A stretch of 12,536 bases of DNA from an uncultured Clostridium sp. Lineage in GTDB: Bacteria > Bacillota > Clostridia > Lachnospirales > Lachnospiraceae. The stretch lies in NCBI GenBank assembly GCA_900543885.1, contig UQTA01000087.1:1-12536 (forward strand), read 5' to 3'. Both the position numbers and the translations under genes were made by a program. Each line of letters starts with the position of its first letter. The stretch's first letter is position 1. The notes beneath the pieces are model-generated. The model worked only from the letters and a program-made list of their open reading frames with translations. It was not told the DNA's origin and searched no databases. Below, one piece after another: positions 1 through 6,400 of this stretch.

Positions 1-313
1 AAACAATAATCAGCGAATAAATAGCTTTACAGGTGTACATAATGACATCCAAGATGATAGCCAGTCCCAAGCCAAGAACAATAGAGATTGAAAGTCTAAT
101 GGCAACAACGGACATAGTAGCAAGCAAATGCGCGGTAAACAAAGGTCCTCTCAGTTCCCATAATCTTACAACCACCTGTACCGGAGACGGAAGAATATAG
201 GCCGCATCGATTCCCATGGCAGCTGCCTGCCATAAAAACAGCAGCACAGCTACAAGAATCGCTGCCGGAAGATTTCCGCCAAGGAGATTTCCTGTTTTTT
301 TCTTTTCTCTCAT
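1..313 (-). CDS. ABC transporter permease, ThiX/SsuC-like (partial, N-terminal 104 residues)
   Basis: Inner-membrane subunit of an ABC importer, probably for a thiamine precursor (aminopyrimidine/HMP). Only the N-terminus is in the window; the gene runs off the left edge. The protein begins MREKKKTGNLLGG and has a first membrane helix at about residues 16-33. It then has the segment YILPSPVQVV, typical of the nitrate/taurine/HMP permease family, and a second hydrophobic segment starting near residue 62. The ATG at 313 overlaps the stop of the ATPase gene as ATGA, so the two are probably translationally coupled. A ThiY-like binding protein may lie further left, outside the window. The family is clear; the substrate is inferred from the TPP riboswitch and the thiD and tenA neighbours. 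Confidence 0.85.
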   Translation of the reverse strand, partial: MREKKKTGNLLGGNLPAAILVAVLLFLWQAAAMGIDAAYILPSPVQVVVRLWELRGPLFTAHLLATMSVVAIRLSISIVLGLGLAIILDVIMYTCKAIYSLIIV

Positions 314-1062
314 GCTGTCTCCTTCTTTAACATACCGATCAGGTCTTCTTTCAGGGTCATGATCTCAGGCTTACGGAGCTCTTCCCTGGATCTTGGATAT
401 CCGGCCGGAACCGGAATGGATTTTAAATGGGTGATCGGTGACTGTTCCACTACTAAAACCCGGCTGGACAAGAAAACCGCTTCCTCCACATCATGGGTGA
501 TAAATAGAACTGTTTTTTTCTCCCGCTCCCATTGCTCCAAAAGCCATTCACGCATGGAAAGGCGTGTCAGGTAGTCAAGAGCAGAAAACGGTTCATCCAA
601 AAGCATCAGATCGGAACCTGTAAGTACCGTTCTGGCAAAAGCTGCTCTCTGGCGCATACCTCCGGAAAGTTCCTTAGGCATCTTATCTCCCCAGCCTGTA
701 AGACCAACTGATTCCAAGGCTTCATCTGCTTTTTTTCGCATCTGCTCCTTTGAAAATCTGCCCTGGATTTCCATAGGAAGCATGAGATTTTCCCTCACAG
801 TACGCCACGGAAACAGCATATCCTGCTGAGGCATATATCCACAGTAATTCTTTTTCTTTTCAATGGATTCTCCATCAACAAGGATCTGACCGGAAGCTGG
901 TGTAAGAAGCTTGTTCACAAGACGAAAAATCGTACTTTTTCCACATCCTGAGGCGCCAATAACAGATACAAACTCTCCGTCCTGCACTTCAAAGGAGAGA
1001 TGATCGATGATGGAGAAATCTTCTACCTCATACTGGAAACGTACATTGTCAAATTTAAGCAT
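310..1062 (-). CDS. ABC transporter ATP-binding protein, ThiZ/SsuB-like
   Basis: ATP-hydrolysing subunit (250 aa) of the importer whose permease follows it. Visible motifs are Walker A GASGCGKST (residues 36-44), a Q-loop around Q79-Q80, the signature LSGGM (132-136), Walker B LMLLDEP (152-158), and the switch histidine H190 in ITHD. The segment MLFPWRTVRENL after the Q-loop is typical of the nitrate/sulfonate/taurine and HMP importer ATPases. The start lies 1 nt after the tenA stop, with GAGGTC just upstream inside the end of tenA. Its operon position under a TPP riboswitch, with thiD and tenA, supports pyrimidine-precursor uptake (ThiXYZ type). The ATPase role is certain and the substrate is inferred. 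Confidence 0.93.
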   Translation of the reverse strand: MLKFDNVRFQYEVEDFSIIDHLSFEVQDGEFVSVIGASGCGKSTIFRLVNKLLTPASGQILVDGESIEKKKNYCGYMPQQDMLFPWRTVRENLMLPMEIQGRFSKEQMRKKADEALESVGLTGWGDKMPKELSGGMRQRAAFARTVLTGSDLMLLDEPFSALDYLTRLSMREWLLEQWEREKKTVLFITHDVEEAVFLSSRVLVVEQSPITHLKSIPVPAGYPRSREELRKPEIMTLKEDLIGMLKKETA

Positions 1063-1063
1063 C

Positions 1064-1726
1064 TTATGACCTCATTTCCCAGGCCATATCCCAAAAGGCA
1101 GCCTCATAGCGGGAGCAGGCCACAAAGATCTCTGTCAGATGTTTCTTTCCTTCTTCGGAAAGCTCCTCTGCCAGATGGTCCATTAACCGGATCAGAACCT
1201 CATTATCCTTATGATAGGAATCAGAGGCATATCCTCTGATCCACTCTCCGTAAAATGGATGTTTATCTGCATCCGGATATTCTGCCACGATCTTTTTAGC
1301 GATCCATTCATAGCTGAGGGCACAGGATAAAATCGCCGCCATAACCTCTGGCGCACCGCCCTCATATGCGATCCGCAGCATATAGGAAGTATAGGAAAGA
1401 TTATCTAACGCCAAAGGTGTCTGTAAAAGCTCCTCTTTCGTGATCCCAAGTTCCTTCATATAAGTACGATGGATCTGCATTTCCCCATCCAGAATGGAAT
1501 GAGTATACCCGGAAAACAGGCTCATGGTTGAAAGATCAGCTGCCTTTGCTGTTCCAAGAGAAAATACCTTGGTATAATCTAAAAGATACAGATAATCCTG
1601 TATCATATAATATTTAAATTTTTTATGATCCAGGCTGCCGTCTGCAATCCCTTTTACAAAAGGTTTTTCATTATAATCCGCCCAGATCTCTTTTGTGGCT
1701 TCTAAAAGCCGTTCTGTCATAGTCAT
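1064..1726 (-). CDS. tenA: TenA family aminopyrimidine aminohydrolase / thiaminase II
   Basis: Cytosolic enzyme of 220 aa, the usual TenA length. It hydrolyses 4-amino-5-aminomethyl-2-methylpyrimidine, a thiamine breakdown product, to HMP; some members cleave thiamine itself. Conserved features include the QDYLYL segment with D44, the catalytic cysteine C135 within LSCALSYEW, Y139, and the C-terminal YEAAFWDMAWE with its conserved acidic residue E208. D44 and C135 match the Bacillus subtilis TenA numbering. The start overlaps the thiD stop as ATGA (1723-1726); a second in-frame ATG lies two codons downstream. Sitting between thiD and an ABC importer, it probably salvages imported pyrimidine. 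Confidence 0.95.
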   Translation of the reverse strand: MTMTERLLEATKEIWADYNEKPFVKGIADGSLDHKKFKYYMIQDYLYLLDYTKVFSLGTAKAADLSTMSLFSGYTHSILDGEMQIHRTYMKELGITKEELLQTPLALDNLSYTSYMLRIAYEGGAPEVMAAILSCALSYEWIAKKIVAEYPDADKHPFYGEWIRGYASDSYHKDNEVLIRLMDHLAEELSEEGKKHLTEIFVACSRYEAAFWDMAWEMRS

Positions 1727-2532
1727 GCCTGCTCCTTTGCAAATCCCTTTCCGTGAAAATCAAATCCATGGTCCATAGGTCCTGATCCCTGTCCCAGATC
1801 CAGCATCGCTGCCAGCGCACCGGAAATATACGCCTTGGCACGCTCCACTGATGTATCCAGATCATAGCCTTTTGCCAGATTGGAGGCAATGGCACTGGAT
1901 AAGGTACAGCCTGTTCCATGGGTATTTGGATTATCGATTCTTTTTCCATTAAACCAACGATAACCGCCATCACGGTATAAAAGATCATTTGCATCGTTTA
2001 ACTGATGTCCGCCTTTGCATAAAACCGCACAGTGATATGTTTCACTGATAGACTTGGCAGCTGCGATCATATCATCTGCAGATGTGATCTTTCTTCCGGC
2101 TAAAACCTCTGCTTCCGGAATATTAGGTGTTAAAACAGTTGCTAATGGGAACAGATATTCTTTTAATGTGTCAATCGCATCATCACTGATCAGCTTTGAT
2201 CCGCTTGTTGCCACCATAACCGGATCCACAACAATATGTTCCGCCTGGTATGCGTGAAGCTTCTTTGCAATGGACTTAATCAGTCCCGCAGAAGAAACCA
2301 TACCGATCTTCACTGCGTCCGGACGGATATCCGTAAATACGCTGTCGATCTCCTGTTCCAGAAATTCGGGTGTTACCTCAAAAATTCCCTGAACGCCGGT
2401 GGTGTTCTGGGCCGTTAATGCTGTGATCGCGCTCATTCCATAGACTCCATTTGCGATCATTGTTTTTAAGTCGGCCTGGATGCCGGCGCCTCCGCTGGAA
2501 TCACTTCCGGCGATTGTTAATGCTGTCTTCAT
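1723..2532 (-). CDS. thiD: Hydroxymethylpyrimidine/phosphomethylpyrimidine kinase
   Basis: Ribokinase-fold enzyme of 269 aa that phosphorylates HMP and HMP-P to HMP-PP, the pyrimidine half of thiamine. Family motifs are visible: the N-terminal substrate loop TIAGSDSSGGAGIQADLKT (residues 6-24), VVDPVMVATSG (101-111), LTPNIPEAE (134-142), CKGGH (172-176) and the anion hole GTGC with the catalytic cysteine at 206-209. The start at 2532 has the ribosome binding site AAGGAGC 5 nt upstream. It is the first gene after the TPP riboswitch and terminator and overlaps tenA by 4 nt. Pyridoxal kinase activity, known for some ThiD homologues, is a less likely alternative given the context. Confidence 0.97.
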   Translation of the reverse strand: MKTALTIAGSDSSGGAGIQADLKTMIANGVYGMSAITALTAQNTTGVQGIFEVTPEFLEQEIDSVFTDIRPDAVKIGMVSSAGLIKSIAKKLHAYQAEHIVVDPVMVATSGSKLISDDAIDTLKEYLFPLATVLTPNIPEAEVLAGRKITSADDMIAAAKSISETYHCAVLCKGGHQLNDANDLLYRDGGYRWFNGKRIDNPNTHGTGCTLSSAIASNLAKGYDLDTSVERAKAYISGALAAMLDLGQGSGPMDHGFDFHGKGFAKEQA

Positions 2533-2551
2533 AAATAGCTCCTTTCAGGCA

Positions 2552-2611
2552 TCAATAACTTTTTTTAAGCGACCCAAGGTGGTGCCCCCAATGTGCCGCC
2601 GCGAAAAACAT
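2552..2611 (-). other. Possible 19-codon leader ORF in the thiD 5' region
   Basis: A short ORF (MFFAAAHWGHHLGSLKKSY) lies between the riboswitch terminator and thiD. It is GC-rich, unlike the AT-rich leader around it, and carries the unusual run HWGHH. A weak AGG lies 8 nt before the ATG. Directly upstream is a small perfect hairpin, GACAG-GTT-CTGTC (2613-2625). A second frame is also open across the same DNA (MLMTGSVHVFRGGTLGAPPWVA). It could be a leader peptide, part of a dispersed repeat, or chance. Confidence 0.2.
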
Positions 2612-2661
2612 GGACAGAACCTGTCATTAACATTTTCAAGATATGTAACAGAGGAAAATGC

Positions 2662-2691
2662 AAAAAAAGAGATACCCGCAGGCATCTCTTT
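2662..2691 (-). terminator. Riboswitch-controlled intrinsic terminator before thiD
   Basis: On the minus strand, AAAGAGATGCC pairs with GGTATCTCTTT around a small loop and is followed by seven T residues. It lies about 15 nt downstream of the TPP aptamer, the normal position of the expression platform in a Firmicutes transcription-terminating TPP riboswitch. TPP binding is expected to favour this hairpin and switch the thi operon off. Confidence 0.88.
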
Positions 2692-2707
2692 ACTTCTACT
2701 TTAATTT

Positions 2708-2806
2708 TGCAGCAGCTTCCTACGTTGGCATGATCCAAATCAGGTATACGGGTCTTGGCAATGCAGCCAACTCTCAGCCTGATCGGTCAGGCTCCCCGGT
2801 CTGTTC
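2708..2806 (-). ncRNA. TPP riboswitch (THI element)
   Basis: Read on the minus strand, the conserved aptamer elements appear in order: GACCGGGGAGCC, then CTGAGA, then ACCCGTATACCTGAT, then TTGGATCATGCCAACGTAGG, ending GAAGCTGCTG. These match the universal TPP-binding core, including the CUGAGA and ACCUGAU pyrimidine-sensing strands and the GAU-AUGCCA-CGUAGG segment. It sits between a consensus promoter and the thiD terminator. It represses the salvage operon when thiamine pyrophosphate is plentiful. End positions are approximate. Confidence 0.97.
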
Positions 2807-2830
2807 TATTTTGTTTTTCTGACAGAGACT

Positions 2831-2859
2831 ACTATACTCTTTTATGGGAAAAAAGTCAA
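2831..2859 (-). promoter_or_regulatory. Sigma-A promoter of the thi salvage operon
   Basis: On the minus strand, the -35 box TTGACT (2854-2859) and the -10 box TATAGT (2831-2836) are separated by 17 bp. Transcription should begin near 2824, about 20 nt before the TPP aptamer. Confidence 0.85.
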
Positions 2860-2950
2860 GCCAGCTTCTTTTTCTTACTTGCGCACATACAATAATGTAT
2901 TTTTGACAGGTACTCAGCCTTACAAGGATATAAATACTTTTATGCTCTCG

Positions 2951-3021
2951 TTACTGTTCATGCGTTGCATGACCAGCAAGGGAATTTGCCGTGGCTCCAC
3001 ATTTAAATACGGCAAATTCCC
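2951..3021. repeat. Two abutting hairpins downstream of the first MATE gene
   Basis: Two inverted repeats stand end to end. The first (2951-2979) pairs TTACTG-T-TCATGC with GCATGA-C-CAGCAA around a 3-nt loop, with one mismatch and one wobble. The second (2980-3021) has perfect 13-bp arms, GGGAATTTGCCGT and ACGGCAAATTCCC, around a 16-nt loop. Neither is followed by a clear T-run on either strand, so a simple terminator is doubtful. The rest of 2860-3065 holds no convincing gene. The pair may be a dispersed palindromic repeat or a structured 3' UTR of the MATE mRNA. Confidence 0.7.
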
Positions 3022-3042
3022 GCTTCCATTATATTATCGTAC

Positions 3043-3066
3043 GGCACTTTCGGTTCCAAAAGTGCC
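3043..3066 (-). terminator. Hairpin at the MATE stop codon
   Basis: GGCACTTT and AAAGTGCC form a perfect 8-bp stem whose edge touches the TAG stop of the upstream MATE gene. There is no T-run after it on the minus strand, so it is at most a weak terminator or an mRNA 3'-end stabiliser. Confidence 0.35.
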
Positions 3067-4415
3067 TACCATGTACAGTAACATGCTCTCCTCATGATCC
3101 ATAAAAAGGTGATCGTAAACAAAATTCCTTTTACCGCAGAAGTAATCGTAAGAGCCCACCAGATCCCGTTTAATCCCATGATGCCGCTCAAAACAAGAGC
3201 AAGCGGGATCCTCATACCTGTAAATATAATAGTGATCAAACTGCAAAGGTGTGTTTTTCCAAGCCCGGATAACGCACCTCCTGTAGTCAGTTCCACACAC
3301 ATAAATGCTTCTCCAAGCCCCACAATAACCAAATATCCTATGGCTGTCTCAATTGCTTTCGGCTCATAAAAAAAGATTCCTGCAAGGGTGCCTGGGAAAC
3401 AGACCATCAAAAGGGAGATAAGGATTCCCCAGATACCAACCGTAACCCAGGATATCATATATCCTCTTTTTACACGGTCATTTTTTCCAGCTCCGTAATT
3501 TTGTGCAACAAAGGAGTTGATCGCAGCAGAAAATCCATCTGCTGTATTCCAGGAAATAGATTCGATCTGACCGCCCACTCTCTGTGTGGCAACTGCCTCT
3601 GCCCCATATGCAGAAACCATCCGGGTCAAAAGCATGGAAATCACACAGTACGCCATTCCCTGAATGGCCGTAGGTATCCCGATCCTGAAGATTCCTTTCA
3701 AATACAACACCGGCGTTTTATCAAAAAGTCTGACTCCTTTTAGCACATTTTCTTTCTTCTGCACTGTTAACCCAAGGAGCATAACGCTCATAACAATAGC
3801 CTGGGCCGTCACAGTTGCAATAGCCGCTCCGGTTACTCCAAGTCTTGGCAATGGGCCAACACCAAGGATGAGAACAGGATCCAGGATCATATTGGTAACA
3901 AGACCGATCAGATTTGCAACAAAAGGTGTTTTCGAATCTCCCTGGGCCGTATAAATTCCTGTTAAAGTCAATGTTAAAAAAGAAAAAATGATCAGTCCGC
4001 AGGCGATCCGGGTATAAGACAAAGCAGCTGCATTGGCTTCAGGATCTGCCAGATGAAAAAACCCGATCATCTGATGGGTAAAGCTCAATGTTAACGCTGC
4101 ATACACAATACCTGACAATACCGCAAGCTGCACTGCTGCCTGCGCATATCCACATGCCTTTTCCCTGTCACCACGGCCAAGGCTTTGTGCAACCTGTACC
4201 TGGCCTCCCATACGTGCCATTGACGCGACTCCCTGGGAAAGCCAGGTAAACATACCTCCAACACCGATACCGGCAACTGCCCTGGAACCCAGCATCCCGA
4301 TCCACGCCATATCCGTAATGCTGTATAATGTTCCAAGAAATGATGACGCCATGATCGGAACTGCAAGTTTGATCAGCGTTTTCATGATTGGACCTTTTGT
4401 TAAATTTCCATCCAT
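3066..4415 (-). CDS. MATE family efflux transporter (first copy)
   Basis: A 449-residue integral membrane protein of the MATE/DinF/NorM superfamily, the usual length, predicted to have 12 helices in two bundles. It would export cationic drugs or metabolites in exchange for Na+ or H+. The N-terminal half has AVPIMASSFLGTLYSITDMAWIG, with the family aspartate in the first helix. The typical glycine- and proline-rich LDPVLILGVGPLPRLGVTGAAIAT segment follows, and is mirrored in the C-terminal half. The start at 4415 has AAGGGG 8 nt upstream. A promoter (4466-4493) precedes it and hairpins follow it. Substrate unknown. Confidence 0.93.
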   Translation of the reverse strand: MDGNLTKGPIMKTLIKLAVPIMASSFLGTLYSITDMAWIGMLGSRAVAGIGVGGMFTWLSQGVASMARMGGQVQVAQSLGRGDREKACGYAQAAVQLAVLSGIVYAALTLSFTHQMIGFFHLADPEANAAALSYTRIACGLIIFSFLTLTLTGIYTAQGDSKTPFVANLIGLVTNMILDPVLILGVGPLPRLGVTGAAIATVTAQAIVMSVMLLGLTVQKKENVLKGVRLFDKTPVLYLKGIFRIGIPTAIQGMAYCVISMLLTRMVSAYGAEAVATQRVGGQIESISWNTADGFSAAINSFVAQNYGAGKNDRVKRGYMISWVTVGIWGILISLLMVCFPGTLAGIFFYEPKAIETAIGYLVIVGLGEAFMCVELTTGGALSGLGKTHLCSLITIIFTGMRIPLALVLSGIMGLNGIWWALTITSAVKGILFTITFLWIMRRACYCTW

Positions 4416-4465
4416 ATTTTTATCCCCTTATGTTTTCTGTATAATAAACTTTCTTTCCTGCGCTT

Positions 4466-4493
4466 ATTATACCTTATACTGCGGGCTATGCAA
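4466..4493 (-). promoter_or_regulatory. Probable promoter of the first MATE gene
   Basis: On the minus strand a perfect TATAAT (4466-4471) lies 16 bp from a weak -35-like TTGCAT (4488-4493). It is divergent from, and about 25 bp away from, the promoter proposed for the glycerol dehydrogenase. Confidence 0.5.
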
Positions 4494-4518
4494 TAAATTA
4501 AATTTTTAACAAATAATC

Positions 4519-4546
4519 TGGACATTTTTAAAAAATATGATATATT
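4519..4546 (+). promoter_or_regulatory. Probable promoter of the glycerol dehydrogenase
   Basis: TGGACA (4519-4524) and TATATT (4541-4546), each one base from consensus, are separated by 16 bp of AT-rich DNA. The predicted start near 4553 gives a leader of about 50 nt before the ribosome binding site. Confidence 0.55.
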
Positions 4547-4602
4547 TTTATATAAGAGATTGTTTTAAATTTCACAAATCAAAGCATGGAGGTGCATTTA
4601 TT

Positions 4603-5700
4603 ATGATGGGTAGACTTAGAGCAATGCGTGAACCACTGAAATATGTACAGGGAAGAGATGCTCTTTTGAAATTTCAGGAAGAAATGGGCTATATGGGAAA
4701 AAGATGGCTATTTGTCTGTTCAAACAGCGGCTACAAAGCATGCCATGATAAAATTGAAAAAAGCTTTGGAGACAGTGATGACTACAGACGTTATGAGATT
4801 TTCGGCGGAATCTCAAGCAACGGTGAAATTGCAAAAATGGGCGAAATCGTTAAAACAGATCATATTGATACCGTAGTTGCAGTTGGCGGCGGAAGTGCTG
4901 TAGATACTGCCAAGGCAACTGCATATTACACTGGCAAACATATCGTTATCATTCCTACTGTAGCAGCAACAGATGCTCCATGTACCGGACTTTCTGTTAT
5001 TTATAACGATGATCACAGTTTTGACAAATACCTGTTTTACCCAACCAATCCAGATGCTGTCATGGTGGATTCAACTATTATTGCAAATGCACCAGTGAAA
5101 TTCCTGATCGCAGGTATGGGAGATGCACTTGGAACATATTTTGAAGGCAGAGCTTCCATTCGTACAGAATCTGCCAGCCTGGAGGGAACAGGAATCACAC
5201 GTGCTGGTCAGGCGCTTGCCAGATTATGCTACGATACATTAGTTGCCTATGGAAAACAGGCAGTTGAAGCATGCAAAGTACATGCCGTAACTCCAGCTTT
5301 AGAAGCGATCATTGAAGCAAATGTATATTTATCTGGTGTGGGAGCAGATAACGTAAACTGTGCAGCAGCGCACTCTTTCTATAACGGAGTAACCTCCCTG
5401 GGAATCGCTCATGCTGATCACGGCTGCTGTGTTGCCCTTGGCACACTGGTACAGCTGGTTCTGGAAGGTGCTTCTAAAGAAGAATTCAAAGAAGTTCAGG
5501 ATTTCTGCCTGGAAGTAGGACTTCCGGTAACATTAGAAGAAATCGGTGTTACAACCCCAGAGCAAGTAGCAATCATCGCAAAGAACGCATGTGTTCCTGG
5601 CGAGACAATACATAATCTTGCCGGAGATGTTCAACCAGTCGAACTTTATGACGCGATCATGCAGGTAGATGCAATGGGAAAAATTGCACTTGGAAAGTAA
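4603..5700 (+). CDS. gldA: Glycerol dehydrogenase, iron/zinc alcohol dehydrogenase family
   Basis: Cytosolic NAD-dependent enzyme (365 aa) that oxidises glycerol to dihydroxyacetone or runs in reverse. The dinucleotide-binding motif VAVGGGSAVDTAK is at residues 92-104. The metal ligands are D174 in GMGDALGTYFEGR, H257 in AAHSFYNG and H273 in HADHGCCVALG, almost the same numbering as Bacillus GldA. The reading frame is open back to 4537, but the start at 4603 is chosen because GGAGGTG (4588-4594) lies 8 nt upstream and because the extra 22 residues do not look like the family. It stands alone, with its own promoter and terminator. A related polyol dehydrogenase specificity cannot be excluded. 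Confidence 0.9.
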   Translation: MMGRLRAMREPLKYVQGRDALLKFQEEMGYMGKRWLFVCSNSGYKACHDKIEKSFGDSDDYRRYEIFGGISSNGEIAKMGEIVKTDHIDTVVAVGGGSAVDTAKATAYYTGKHIVIIPTVAATDAPCTGLSVIYNDDHSFDKYLFYPTNPDAVMVDSTIIANAPVKFLIAGMGDALGTYFEGRASIRTESASLEGTGITRAGQALARLCYDTLVAYGKQAVEACKVHAVTPALEAIIEANVYLSGVGADNVNCAAAHSFYNGVTSLGIAHADHGCCVALGTLVQLVLEGASKEEFKEVQDFCLEVGLPVTLEEIGVTTPEQVAIIAKNACVPGETIHNLAGDVQPVELYDAIMQVDAMGKIALGK

Positions 5701-5735
5701 AACAGAACGAGAAACTCTTATCCTTTTCTTTCACA

Positions 5736-5778
5736 CAAAAAAGGGCCATGGATTCATTTTGAATCTTTGGTCCTTTTT
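5736..5778. terminator. Bidirectional terminator between gldA and the kinase-like gene
   Basis: AAAAAGG-G-CC...GATTC pairs with GAATC...GG-T-CCTTTTT, giving an interrupted hairpin with a T-run on the plus strand and, by symmetry, on the minus strand. It lies 36 nt after the dehydrogenase stop and 22 nt beyond the end of the convergent kinase-like gene, so it can serve both. Confidence 0.8.
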
Positions 5779-5799
5779 CGCTGCTTCCTATTTATATTT

Positions 5800-6387
5800 T
5801 TACTTTATACAATCCATTATGATCTTCTCACACATCTCATATCCCAGTTGGGAGCTGTTTAAAGACAGAGAATAATTATGAGCCATTCCCCACTTCTGTT
5901 CTGTGTAAAAATCATAATTTGCTTTACGACGCTTGTCGATATCTGACATCATCTTTTCTGCTTCTGCTTCCGTAACATGGTAAAGTCCGCAGATCCTTTC
6001 TGTTTTTTCCGGTATATTTCCATGGATAAATACATTTAATACATCATTCCGATCCCTTAAAATAAAATCTGCATTTCTTCCAATGATCACGCATGCTTCT
6101 TTTTCTGCGATCTCCAGGATCACTTTTCTCTGGGCTTCATACACCATATCTTCTACCGATTTTCCTGTGCTGTCGCGCCCACTAAAAGCATATGCAAATA
6201 AGCCTTTCTTGGGAGACAGTTCTGACTTTTCCTGGATATATTCTGAAGAAAATCCAGACTTTTCCGCAATATGACCAATAATATCTTTGTCATAGTATGC
6301 GATTCCAAGCTTCCTGGCTACTTCTTCACCTATAAAACGTCCGCCGCTTCCAAATTCTCTGCTGATCGTGATGATTCTTTTTGCCAT
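5800..6387 (-). CDS. Cytidylate kinase-like family protein
   Basis: A 195-residue P-loop protein of the cytidylate-kinase-like family common in Clostridia. The N-terminus ITISREFGSGGRFIGEEVA carries the family phosphate-binding loop (about residues 7-23). It is followed by YYDKDII (31-37), the region that binds the nucleoside in CMP kinases. Arginines near the C-terminus (ERICG, DKRRKANYDFYTEQKWG) resemble the lid. A housekeeping Cmk is usually longer (about 215-225 aa), so the substrate is uncertain. The start at 6387 has AGGAGG 8 nt upstream. The gene follows the second MATE gene by 13 nt and is surely co-transcribed with it. Confidence 0.85.
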   Translation of the reverse strand: MAKRIITISREFGSGGRFIGEEVARKLGIAYYDKDIIGHIAEKSGFSSEYIQEKSELSPKKGLFAYAFSGRDSTGKSVEDMVYEAQRKVILEIAEKEACVIIGRNADFILRDRNDVLNVFIHGNIPEKTERICGLYHVTEAEAEKMMSDIDKRRKANYDFYTEQKWGMAHNYSLSLNSSQLGYEMCEKIIMDCIK

Positions 6388-6400
6388 AGCTGTTTCCTCC

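Noticed and set aside
2879..3097. 72-codon plus-strand frame next to the MATE terminus
   Set aside because: It has no ribosome binding site, runs through the hairpins and into the antisense of the MATE gene, and has an implausible composition.
4537..4602. N-terminal 22-codon extension of the glycerol dehydrogenase
   Set aside because: It overlaps the proposed promoter -10 region, has no ribosome binding site, and the strong GGAGGTG site directs initiation at 4603.
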